Part shown: positions 48,258 to 56,926 of the stretch, in pieces
How the letters are laid out: each line of letters starts with the position of its first letter
Position numbering within the stretch: position 1 is the stretch's first letter
From: Pseudobdellovibrionaceae bacterium
GTDB lineage: Bacteria; Bdellovibrionota; Bdellovibrionia; Bdellovibrionales; UBA1609
NCBI GenBank assembly: GCA_020635075.1
Contig: JACKAM010000001.1
Location: forward strand, 1,488,001 to 1,552,000
Length of the DNA stretch: 64,000 nt
Direction of reading: 5' to 3'
The notes under the pieces: model-generated
Told to the model about the DNA's origin: nothing
Database searches by the model: none
The model's input: only the letters and a program-made list of their open reading frames with translations
Made by a program: the position numbers and the translations under genes

Positions 48258-50422
48258 CCTCGACTCCCGGCCATGGCGCCCAAAAGCAGACGCTGATAGA
48301 TGCGCTCCTTCATATTTTTTGGATGCTCAAGGCCCATGCGCCTGAGAGGAATAATATAATGTTCTTCCTGGGCGCTTTCTCCCATGCCCTTCAGCAAAAC
48401 TTTGGCCAGCTCTTTTTTGTCATGAAGCTTTTTCTTAAGTACTTTCAAGGCCCGACCGACAATGATCTCCTGTTCGGTCAGATCGGTACCAAAGGGAAAA
48501 GCCGGGAATAACCCCTGATGGCGGAAGTGATTGAGCACAGATTTGTACTTTTCAGGGAGATTCTGGCGAAAGACCTCCGGGATTTGATAATCTGCGGAGA
48601 GCTTACCGGCCCGTACGGCCTCTTGCCTGAGGCTCTCTTGAAAACGTGAATCGGCAATATTGAGCAGGGCCGCGATCACTTCCGAATCAGTTTTGCCTCT
48701 GAGGTCGGCTATCCCGTATTCAGTGACCACAAAGTCCCGCAAGTGGCGGGGTATCGTCACGTGACCATACTTAAAGACAATATTGGAAGCCAAGCTTGAG
48801 CCCCCACCACGAGTGCTGCGTAAATTCATCACGCTGCGCCCATCGGGGAGAGCATGGGCCATGGAGACAAAATTGTACTGTCCCCCCACCCCACTCACCA
48901 CCCGGCCGTCTTCCAGGGCATCGGACACCGCATGACCTAAGAGAGTGACCTTCAGACAAGTGTTAATGAAGCGAGCATCTTTGCGATGGAGCCGGTCCAA
49001 GTCCTCATGACCGTAAAGTTGATTGATCCTTCTCACCGAGCGCATCTGTATAGATCGCCTTTCGGCCTCGGTGAGTTTGTGTAAGCCCTCGTAAAAATCC
49101 CGGGGACCGAGAAAGAATCCGCCGTGAATGACAGCCCCATGTTGAAGGCTTGTGCCCAGACAATTCTTGAGAACCCAATCCCGGGATGTGGGATCTTCCA
49201 GGTCTGGCTTTTGCCTTTGTCCATTGGGAAGGACCAGTTGATCATCGTCCCAATCCACACGCTCATTTAACACACCCCAGTGGCGCAAGTACTTAAAGTC
49301 TGCGTAGGTGAGTTTGGCCTGGATCGCCCTCCTGGCCAAAAGCTGAAGCAAAGTATTTTCATTCACCTCTTCGGTGATTTTCTTTTCATTCAGCAGTCTT
49401 TGCAGATGAAGATCATCGTAAACCCGACGTTTGATTACGCCGGCCTTAAACAGATGATAAAAACCATCGACCACCATTTCACTGGCACCAAAGAGCCCCT
49501 CGCTAAAGGGTTCCGCACCGCCGACCCGGTCAATAAGGTCACCAAAGCGGTCAAAGGCACCCAGATCACGCAATAACTCACAGTACTGGTGATTGCGCTG
49601 GTGGCGCAAAAGCAAGGAGTACACCACAGCATCACCGAGGGCGCCAATACCCACTTGGAGTTCCCCGCCATCTCTCACCAAAGAGCTGCAGTAGGCACCG
49701 ACAATAAACTCGGCTTCGGGCACAGAGGTTTTTGGCGGGGCGAACATGGGGTAATCCAACTCCGAATTTTCCACCACAAAATGAAAATCATCGGCCCCTT
49801 TAAGCGCATCCCCATACATAAAGGGCATGTGGCTATTCACCTGGGCCGCAAAGGCCACTGGCTCACCTGAAGCCTTCATCTGCGCCATGAGATCAGGAGC
49901 CACATCCGGGTTACTGCCTAAACTGAGAGACACCTGACCGGCCTCATCCCGACGGAGAGCCACCATCTGACAAAGCACATTGACCTTGCGGTCCAAAAGA
50001 TCCCGAGCCACATGGGTGTAATTGGCGCTAATATAATCCTGTTGAGCCACCGGATTCTGCATGAACTTGCCGGCGGGAAAATAAAACTCAATCACCCGCA
50101 CGTTTTTGGGGAGCTTGCCATCCACCCGATCCACTTCGTAGTCCAAGTCCGGATAGTCCTTAAACAACCGGGCCGCCATGGGCTCGACAAACCTTTTTTC
50201 CAAATCCGATCGGCCCTTGGGCTTTTCCAGGGACAAAGCGGTGTAAAGGGTGAGTTGTATTTGGGGATCGGCCTTGGCCCTTTGGTATAAGGCATTGAGC
50301 AATTGGTTGGGCTTTCCGGCTGCCAAGGGGGTGGCGACCCGGAGATCATTACCCACTTGGGCCAAAATGCGATCGACACAGTCTTCAGGGCTGGTGAGAA
50401 ATTCGGCTTTTGTGTTTTTCAT
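48254..50422 (-). CDS. Acetyl-CoA hydrolase/transferase family protein
   Basis: 722 aa, longer than the common 500-residue form because of both N- and C-terminal extensions. CoA-transferase fold: GGELQVGIGALGDAV in the first half, the likely catalytic Glu in FGASEMVVDGF, and the GVGGQYNFVSMAHALPDGRS glycine loop followed by VTEYGIADLRGKTD. Such enzymes move CoA between acetate and other acids or hydrolyse acyl-CoA. It is the first gene of the hydrogenase operon, sharing 4 bases with the beta-subunit gene, so acyl-CoA/acetate turnover and H2/NAD(P)H balance may be co-regulated. Substrate not determinable from sequence. Confidence 0.88.
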   Translation of the reverse strand: MKNTKAEFLTSPEDCVDRILAQVGNDLRVATPLAAGKPNQLLNALYQRAKADPQIQLTLYTALSLEKPKGRSDLEKRFVEPMAARLFKDYPDLDYEVDRVDGKLPKNVRVIEFYFPAGKFMQNPVAQQDYISANYTHVARDLLDRKVNVLCQMVALRRDEAGQVSLSLGSNPDVAPDLMAQMKASGEPVAFAAQVNSHMPFMYGDALKGADDFHFVVENSELDYPMFAPPKTSVPEAEFIVGAYCSSLVRDGGELQVGIGALGDAVVYSLLLRHQRNHQYCELLRDLGAFDRFGDLIDRVGGAEPFSEGLFGASEMVVDGFYHLFKAGVIKRRVYDDLHLQRLLNEKKITEEVNENTLLQLLARRAIQAKLTYADFKYLRHWGVLNERVDWDDDQLVLPNGQRQKPDLEDPTSRDWVLKNCLGTSLQHGAVIHGGFFLGPRDFYEGLHKLTEAERRSIQMRSVRRINQLYGHEDLDRLHRKDARFINTCLKVTLLGHAVSDALEDGRVVSGVGGQYNFVSMAHALPDGRSVMNLRSTRGGGSSLASNIVFKYGHVTIPRHLRDFVVTEYGIADLRGKTDSEVIAALLNIADSRFQESLRQEAVRAGKLSADYQIPEVFRQNLPEKYKSVLNHFRHQGLFPAFPFGTDLTEQEIIVGRALKVLKKKLHDKKELAKVLLKGMGESAQEEHYIIPLRRMGLEHPKNMKERIYQRLLLGAMAGSRG

Positions 50423-50452
50423 AGGGCCTTGAGTCTATGCCCATAAGGCCCT
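50423..50452 (-). promoter_or_regulatory. Hairpin abutting the start codon of the hydrogenase operon
   Basis: Stem agggcctt / aaggccct with a 14-base loop, ending directly before the ATG at 50422. The only Shine-Dalgarno-like bases (aagg) lie in the stem, so folding could hide the ribosome site. Confidence 0.4.
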
Positions 50453-50536
50453 TCAGGTCAGGTTTTTATTTGTTCAAGAGCCCATCATGCGCTGCTTTCA
50501 AAGTGCCAAGAGACAAATTGCCTCGGGCAAAAAAGA

Positions 50537-51460
50537 TCACCGTTGGTGGAAAAAAAGGTGGCCACTATTCACCACTTCTTCTGGAGGATGGGGGCCAAAA
50601 ATGTGTATAGGTCCCAGCACGTCTTCTAGGCGGCGCACCGAGCCCACAATCTTGACCACTCCCCGCACATGACGGATCTCATCCACGTGACCATTGTGGA
50701 CACTGACATAGCCGCCCACTCGCTCAATCCGGCCCACATCCATGTCTTTCAGACGGATATTGCCCGCCACTCGTTCAATCAGATCCACATGACCCTTTTG
50801 GCCTTGGTGATCCCAACCACGGATTTTAACTGCAGTCAGAGCATTGGACAGCGAACCTAAAGAATGAGTGCTCAGACAAAGAGCGCCAAATAGATCGCGC
50901 ACTTCACCCATGGTCACGGCATTGGCCCTCATGTGGGTCAACATATGGTCGGCCGAGGGAATGTCAAAGCTGTTGATGCGAACAATTCCAAAGATGTTCC
51001 TCAGCGTGGTTTCGTTGGCGGCCCCCACAACTAGGGCGCCAAAGAGGCGCTCCACACTCAGGCGATTGACTTCGTCAATAACCAGGCGACCCAAATGACC
51101 ATTCACATTCATGTCCTGGGCCTGGCTGGAAACCTGCCACTCCTCACGGGGAGAGCCAAAGATCCTACAGTTGGCGCGCAACCAGCGACCGCCCTCTGAA
51201 CCATCTCCGTCATCGTCGTCTCCACCGCCGCCACCGTTCTCAATTGGAGGAGGCTGGGAACCTTCGCTTCCTGCAGGAGGGGCTGGGACTTCCAACTCCT
51301 CATCTGGATGGTCCACATCACCAATTTTTTTGACCATGTTCTCCTGGGTGGATTGAAACCCGACTTCGGAGCAGTTTTGATAGCTAAAAAATAAGAGTGA
51401 GAAAACCCCGGTAAAGAGAAGGACTTTCCATGTCACATTTTGAAACACTTGGTTCATCAC
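50537..51460 (-). CDS. Lipoprotein with tandem beta-helix-like repeats
   Basis: 307 aa. Lipoprotein signal with FFSYQNC, a lipobox style common in Bdellovibrio-like bacteria. A disordered Pro/Gly/Asp linker (40-90, with GGGGGDDDDGDG) precedes the main domain. That domain repeats about every 17 residues as V-x-G-x-h-x-h: VAGNIRL, VGGYVSV, VRGVVKI, VLGPIHI, each followed by a charged turn and h-x-x-h, suggesting a solenoid. Surface or periplasmic location inferred; no function known. Confidence 0.65.
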   Translation of the reverse strand: MMNQVFQNVTWKVLLFTGVFSLLFFSYQNCSEVGFQSTQENMVKKIGDVDHPDEELEVPAPPAGSEGSQPPPIENGGGGGDDDDGDGSEGGRWLRANCRIFGSPREEWQVSSQAQDMNVNGHLGRLVIDEVNRLSVERLFGALVVGAANETTLRNIFGIVRINSFDIPSADHMLTHMRANAVTMGEVRDLFGALCLSTHSLGSLSNALTAVKIRGWDHQGQKGHVDLIERVAGNIRLKDMDVGRIERVGGYVSVHNGHVDEIRHVRGVVKIVGSVRRLEDVLGPIHIFGPHPPEEVVNSGHLFFHQR

Positions 51461-51713
51461 ACAACCCCCGTTGACGCAGGTCTAATTTGCAACTGGTATT
51501 CCAATTTCAGATGCACCAAAGCGGGGCTTACAGGCCTCTTTCCTGTTTAGGTTTTTTATTCAGTCAAAAAGTTTTGCGGACATCTAGCCATCCGTCCTGA
51601 TCATTCCCTTTTTGAGACCGAAGTTTCGCGCTGCCTTAATGTGAACTTTAATCAAGCTTTTCTCAGCCTCGAAGCGCATTTCGCCGATAGGTTTTCGTTG
51701 GGAAGGTGCGGTT

Positions 51714-54125
51714 TTGAATCAGGAAATTCCACAAATTGAAAAGACAAATGGCGAAAAGGTTGAGAGCAAACCAAGTGGCGGCAACCGACCACTGCTCATC
51801 ATCTTTTTTACTATGGCTTTGGCTAATATCCTGATCCTGGCAGGCAGTCTTTACTTCAATCACGAAATCCTACACTCCCTGGCAGATGTTTCGAACCGCA
51901 ACAGTAGCGAGTTTGAACAACGACGGTCACAAGCTCAGGCCACAGCAGAGAGGCTAGGTGCTTACGAATCCCTCCAGGGATTGGCGGCCATTCTGCTATT
52001 AACAGGAATGATGGTGGCTGGCTACGTCCTCGCTTTGCGAGTTCGCCGCAAAGAAGGTGAAATCAAAACCGCCAAGTGGCAGGCGCGAAGATTTCGCCGC
52101 ACCTTAGATCAAGCCGCGATCATCACCACCACGGACCTGCACGGGCGCATCACCGACGCCAATCAGGCATTTGAAAAAATCAGCGGTTTCAGCCGCGACG
52201 AGGTGATTGGCAAAAACCATCGCATCATTAACTCCGACTACCACCCGCCCAGTTTTTGGCAGAATTTTTGGAACACCCTTAAGGCCGGCCAGGTTTTTCA
52301 AGGGGAGGTCTGCAATCGGGCTAAGGATGGCAGTATTTACTGGGTGGAAACCCAGGTCATTCCGCAAAAGGACTCCTTGGGTAACGTTGTGGAGTACATC
52401 GCCATTCGCCATGACATCACAGAAAGAAAATTGGCCGAGGAAAAAACCCAACATCACCGGGCCGTGATCGATTCCATTGGCCAGATTCAACGCTCCTTCC
52501 TCGAAGGAGGCTCGGCACGGGAGACTTTTGACTATTTGTTGAGTGTTCTCTTGCGGGCCACAGGAAGCGAATATGGCTATATTGGTGAAGTCTTCTATTC
52601 GGGAGATAAACCCTTTTTGAAGACCCATGCCATCACCGATATTTCATGGAACGAAGAGACCAAAGCACTTTTGACAGCGAAGGAAGAATACGGCCTGGAA
52701 TTTCACAACATGGACACTCTTTTTGGCCACGTGATCACAAACAATGAGTTCGTGATTGCCAATGATCCTGCCCAGGACGAAAGAGCCGGCGGGATTCCCC
52801 CAGGACACCCGCCACTCAATGCCTATTTGGGAATTCCCATTCGCTTTGGTGACGAATTGGTAGGTAGTATTGGTGTGGCCAACCGGGAAGGCGGCTACGA
52901 CATGGCCCTGGTGGATGAAATCCACCCCTACCTGGAAGCCTGTGCCCTGGTCATTCACGCGCTAAGGGAACGACGGGCAATTGAAAAGGCCCACCGTATG
53001 CTGGAAGACGCCCAGGCCAGTGCTAAAATGGGCTCCTACTCATTTGACGTTGAAAATAATAAGATCACCTGGTCCAGGCAAATGTATCAGGTCTTCGACT
53101 TTGACCTGGACGCAACAGGAACAGCTCCCTCGCTAACAGAGATTCACAGTCGAGTGCATCCAGAGGACGTAGCCATCTACGACAAGGCCTTTGAAGTGGG
53201 AATGGAAACAGGCGCATTCCAGGTTGTTGAGTTCCGCATCCTGCGAAGAAATGGCCAGGTGGCCTACATTCACTCCCGCGCTGGTGCCACCTTTTCCCGC
53301 AATGGCAAGCTCCTGACCCTCCAGGGAACCTGTCAGGACATTACCGATGTGCGCGAGATGGAAGCCAGACTGGAGCAAGAGAAGAACCGCCTCATCCAAG
53401 CAGCCAAAATGGCCACTCTCGGTGAAATGGCCAGTGGCGTGGCCCATGAAATTAATAATCCTTTGGCCATCATTCGTGGGTTCTCTGACCAACTCCTGGC
53501 TCTGGCCGGCAAGGGCACCTTGGACATCGACAAGGTCACCGACAGTTCAGAAAAAATCGGCAACCAGGTGATGCGGATTAAAAAGATTGTCGATGGCCTG
53601 CGCACCTTCGCCCGCGACGGCGAAGGAGACCGCATGAAGGAAGTCCCGGCCAACAAGGTGGTTGAAGAAACCCTTGAACTCTGCCGCACCCGCTTTGCCA
53701 GTCACGAAGTGGAGTTGAGAGTGAAGCTAGCTGAACACTCCCCTACCCTTTCCTGCCGGGAAGTTCAGATCTCCCAAGTCTTGCTCAATCTTTTATCTAA
53801 CGCCCATGACGCTGTCTTGGATTCAGGAGTCCCCGAGCGCTGGGTGGAAATCTCCTGTGTTGATGATGGCGACACGGTGGAATTTCGCGTGCGCGATTCA
53901 GGACCGGGAGTTTCCACCGAACACCGCTATTTGATCTTTCAACCCTTTTTCACCACCAAAGAGGTGGGCGCTGGCAGCGGACTGGGCTTAAGCATCTCCA
54001 AGGGCATTGCTGAATCCCATAAGGGAACCTTGTACTACGATGGCACATCTGGCCAAAACGCCTTCGTTCTGTCACTCCCTAAAGACCCCACTCAAGTGGA
54101 AAAGGCCGCAAAGACCGCTGCCTAA
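51714..54125 (+). CDS. Membrane sensor histidine kinase, PAS-GAF-PAS-HisKA-HATPase
   Basis: 803 aa, TTG start with ggaagg upstream. Two TM helices (about 27-49 and 88-108) around a small periplasmic loop. PAS 1 (about 125-245, ITDANQAFEKISGFSRDEVIG) with a PAC motif IRHDITERK, GAF (265-420, YLGIPIRFGDELVGSIGVAN), PAS 2 (430-548). HisKA with GVAHEINNPLAII (phospho-His) and HATPase boxes NLLSNAHDAV, DSGPGV, GSGLGLSISKGI. No receiver domain or partner regulator adjoins it. Signal unknown. Confidence 0.92.
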   Translation: MNQEIPQIEKTNGEKVESKPSGGNRPLLIIFFTMALANILILAGSLYFNHEILHSLADVSNRNSSEFEQRRSQAQATAERLGAYESLQGLAAILLLTGMMVAGYVLALRVRRKEGEIKTAKWQARRFRRTLDQAAIITTTDLHGRITDANQAFEKISGFSRDEVIGKNHRIINSDYHPPSFWQNFWNTLKAGQVFQGEVCNRAKDGSIYWVETQVIPQKDSLGNVVEYIAIRHDITERKLAEEKTQHHRAVIDSIGQIQRSFLEGGSARETFDYLLSVLLRATGSEYGYIGEVFYSGDKPFLKTHAITDISWNEETKALLTAKEEYGLEFHNMDTLFGHVITNNEFVIANDPAQDERAGGIPPGHPPLNAYLGIPIRFGDELVGSIGVANREGGYDMALVDEIHPYLEACALVIHALRERRAIEKAHRMLEDAQASAKMGSYSFDVENNKITWSRQMYQVFDFDLDATGTAPSLTEIHSRVHPEDVAIYDKAFEVGMETGAFQVVEFRILRRNGQVAYIHSRAGATFSRNGKLLTLQGTCQDITDVREMEARLEQEKNRLIQAAKMATLGEMASGVAHEINNPLAIIRGFSDQLLALAGKGTLDIDKVTDSSEKIGNQVMRIKKIVDGLRTFARDGEGDRMKEVPANKVVEETLELCRTRFASHEVELRVKLAEHSPTLSCREVQISQVLLNLLSNAHDAVLDSGVPERWVEISCVDDGDTVEFRVRDSGPGVSTEHRYLIFQPFFTTKEVGAGSGLGLSISKGIAESHKGTLYYDGTSGQNAFVLSLPKDPTQVEKAAKTAA

Positions 54126-54220
54126 GAACTGGTAAGGTTTCTTAGCCTAGTTGCCAATACCGGACTCCTGTGACAAGCTGAAAGCGAATTTAGACAGCCC
54201 GCCCGGTTTAGGAGGAGTCA

Positions 54221-54769
54221 ATGGTGCTATGGATTGTGTTGGGAGTACTTGGTGTCGTAGTCCTATGGGTGATTGCCACCTATAACGGACTGATTCAGCT
54301 GCGCATTCTCACCGAGAACAGTTGGTCGGACATTGATGTCAATTTGAAGAAGCGCCATGATCTCATTCCTAACCTGGTGAACACAGTCAAAGGCTACGCC
54401 AAACATGAACAGGCAACCCTTGAAAAAGTGATCCAAGCTCGTAATCAGGCGGTTCAAGCACCCAATCAAGAGAGCCAAATGGAGGCGGAGAGTGCACTCA
54501 GCGCTTTGATTCCTAAGATCTTTGCCCTGGCTGAAGCCTATCCCGATTTGAAGGCCAACACCCAGTTCTTGGACCTGCAGACTCAACTGACGGCCCTTGA
54601 ATCAGAGATTGCCAACTCCCGGCGCTACTACAATGCCGTGGTCAGAGACTTTAACACCAAACAACAGCTATTTCCGGCCTCTCTCATTGCCGGAATGTTT
54701 GGCTTTTCCACCAAAAAATTCTTTGAAGTGGAAGAGGCCGCCAAAGCCACCCCCCAGGTTTCCTTCTAA
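54221..54769 (+). CDS. lemA: LemA family protein
   Basis: 182 aa. N-terminal TM helix (about 3-21) followed by the LemA core: YNGLIQLRILTENSWSDIDV, LKKRHDLIPNLVNTVKGYA, SRRYYNAVVRDFN and FPASLIAG. Helical bundle anchored with the body outside or in the cytosol, function not settled. Strong aggagg site. It precedes a DUF2207 gene by 11 bases, its usual partner. Confidence 0.94.
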   Translation: MVLWIVLGVLGVVVLWVIATYNGLIQLRILTENSWSDIDVNLKKRHDLIPNLVNTVKGYAKHEQATLEKVIQARNQAVQAPNQESQMEAESALSALIPKIFALAEAYPDLKANTQFLDLQTQLTALESEIANSRRYYNAVVRDFNTKQQLFPASLIAGMFGFSTKKFFEVEEAAKATPQVSF

Positions 54770-54780
54770 GGAGTTTCTCC

Positions 54781-56559
54781 GTGCGAAATTACATCTTAGG
54801 CTTGGCTCTTTTGGGAGCCTTTTTCCTCGGGCTCTCTCCTGCGAGCGGGGCCGAGGCCATTGATCTATTTGATATCCAGGTGGATCTCCAACCAGACAGT
54901 TCCTTTGTGGTGACCGAAACCATTGTTTACGAATTTGGTGATAACTATAAGCATGGCATCTATCGGGACATTCCCCTTAGGCACCATCGGGACGTGGACA
55001 CAGGATATGGGCAAATCAAAGGTGCCTACAACGTCCGCCTCCATGTTCTCGGCGTCGGCAACGAAAGGGGCGAAGGCCGCCTTTTTAAGGTCATCCATCA
55101 GGGAGATGGGGTGCGCATTCGCATTGGCAGCCCCGAGACCACGGTGACCGGAACCCAAATCTACAAGATACGCTACGTGGTGCAAAGAGCGATCAATTAT
55201 TTTGCAGAGTGGGATGAGTTCTACTGGAATGCCACCGGCCATCAGTGGAACGTCCCCATTCGCAAGGCCCAGGTGAAAGTTGTCCTGCCAGGGAAAGACC
55301 CAGCACCTCTGGTGAAAGCAGCTAACTTTGTCGGTTACTTAGGAAGCACGGACTCCGTCCTGGCCACGGAACAGCCTGGCTTTTCCTATGAGCTGACGGC
55401 CGAGAACCTTTCCCCCTCTCAAGGAGTCACCCTAGTCCTGGCCCTGCAAAAGGGACAGCTGCAGGAGCCGGGGAAACGTCAAAAACTCATGTGGTTTTTG
55501 GCCGACAATATTATATTGCTGATATCAATTGGCTTGCCGCTTTTTATCTTGCTCGCCATGGGGCTTCTCTACTGGAAGCGGGGGCGAGATCCCGACAGCC
55601 ACCTGCCCGTGATGGTGCAATACGAAGCTCCTAAAGACTTAAACCCAGCAGAAGTGGGTACTCTTCTCGATGAAGTGGCCCACACCTCTGATATTGTTTC
55701 CACCGTTCTCGACTTGGCCGCCCGTGGCTATATTAAGATCAAGGAGATCGAAACTAAAACCCTGTTGTTTTTTACCAATACGGATTACGAATTTATCAAG
55801 GTCAAAGAAGCCGACAATCAATTAAACTCTTTTGAGAAGAAGTTTCTCAGACATCTGCTCGGGGCAAAGGATTCTAAAAAACTCTCTGAACTCAAGAATA
55901 AGTTTTATGTTCACCTTTCAGACCTGCAGGACGAACTCTACGCGGCCTTGGTCAAAAAGAAGATGTTCCCACGAAAACCGAGTAGTGTGCGCACCTCCTA
56001 TGCCGTGGTCACCTCGATTTTGATTGTTTTACTGGGCGTACTTTTGGTGGTGGTCGGCATTCACCTCAATCAGGAATCCCATGTTCCATTCGTGTTTGTT
56101 TCCTGTGCCCTCAGTGTCGGTATTGCCATATTGTTCTCACGAGTGATGCCACGAAAGTCCCTCAAGGGCTCCCAAGCTGTCCGCCACTGCCGGGGATTTG
56201 AGGAGTTTCTTTCGCGGGTGGAGAAAGACCGCATCAAGCGCATGGCCGAGAAGGACCCGCAGATTTTTGGCCGCCTTCTCCCTTACGCCGTGGTCTTGGG
56301 CTGCGCCGATGAGTGGGCCGAGAAATTTGAAGGTCTTTTGACTGAACCCCCTGATTGGTATGTTTCCCATCACCCCTATTCACCTGGGTCTTTTCGCACC
56401 GGTCTTTTGGTACGCGACCTGGGACAGGGAATGAACTCCATGGCCAACACCTTTAAGTCCCAACCCCAGAGTTCAGGCGGCAGTGGCAGTAGCGGCTTTA
56501 GCAGTGGCGGGGGCTTTAGCGGCGGCGGCTTCGGCGGCGGCGGGGGCGGCAGTTGGTAA
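54781..56559 (+). CDS. DUF2207 membrane protein with Gly-rich tail
   Basis: 592 aa, GTG start after aaggag. Signal peptide ending near ASGAEA, a large extracytoplasmic DUF2207 domain (to about 235, VTETIVYEFGDNYKHGIYRD), a TM helix near 242-262, a cytosolic region, a pair of TM helices (about 405-450), and a Gly/Ser tail ending GGGGGGSW. The domain order and LemA neighbour are standard for the family. Envelope role, mechanism unknown. Confidence 0.9.
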   Translation: MRNYILGLALLGAFFLGLSPASGAEAIDLFDIQVDLQPDSSFVVTETIVYEFGDNYKHGIYRDIPLRHHRDVDTGYGQIKGAYNVRLHVLGVGNERGEGRLFKVIHQGDGVRIRIGSPETTVTGTQIYKIRYVVQRAINYFAEWDEFYWNATGHQWNVPIRKAQVKVVLPGKDPAPLVKAANFVGYLGSTDSVLATEQPGFSYELTAENLSPSQGVTLVLALQKGQLQEPGKRQKLMWFLADNIILLISIGLPLFILLAMGLLYWKRGRDPDSHLPVMVQYEAPKDLNPAEVGTLLDEVAHTSDIVSTVLDLAARGYIKIKEIETKTLLFFTNTDYEFIKVKEADNQLNSFEKKFLRHLLGAKDSKKLSELKNKFYVHLSDLQDELYAALVKKKMFPRKPSSVRTSYAVVTSILIVLLGVLLVVVGIHLNQESHVPFVFVSCALSVGIAILFSRVMPRKSLKGSQAVRHCRGFEEFLSRVEKDRIKRMAEKDPQIFGRLLPYAVVLGCADEWAEKFEGLLTEPPDWYVSHHPYSPGSFRTGLLVRDLGQGMNSMANTFKSQPQSSGGSGSSGFSSGGGFSGGGFGGGGGGSW

Positions 56560-56580
56560 ATCCTGCCCACCTGAGTGAGT

Positions 56581-56800
56581 TGATCCACAAAATCCTTTAT
56601 CATCAAAGTAGGTCCTTTGACGACCATCCTCCACAAACCCTCACGCGCCTTTCGGCCGCGGGCTCATCTTCGGGTCGCGTCAGTTATTCTGCCGCGACTC
56701 GGATATGCCCCGCGCGACGGCGGAGGATTCGGGTTTGCGGGAATGGCTCGTCGGTCGGACGACTTCCTCAGATAAAGGCGACCTGTAGTTTTGTGGATCA
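56581..56800 (+). repeat. Structured intergenic repeat, family 1 copy B
   Basis: Outer 12-bp perfect inverted repeats tgatccacaaaa (56581-56592) / ttttgtggatca (56789-56800). Inner arms 56617-56640 and 56731-56754 pair imperfectly, most mismatches being G-T-type. The core 56641-56730 matches copy A at 4345-4495 in reverse orientation. Lies in the space between convergent DUF2207 and M20 genes, in sense with DUF2207. I see nothing else in 56801-56926 beyond an AT-rich stretch. Confidence 0.8.
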
Positions 56801-56926
56801 GATACCATGTAGACCGGGATTCTGTGGAGCTAGGTAAAATATAATCTTGATAGTAGATATCAAAGTTAAGTTATCTCAGATCTTAGAAGATTTTGCCGCC
56901 AGCCAGGTCGTTTGCTGAAAAAAACC

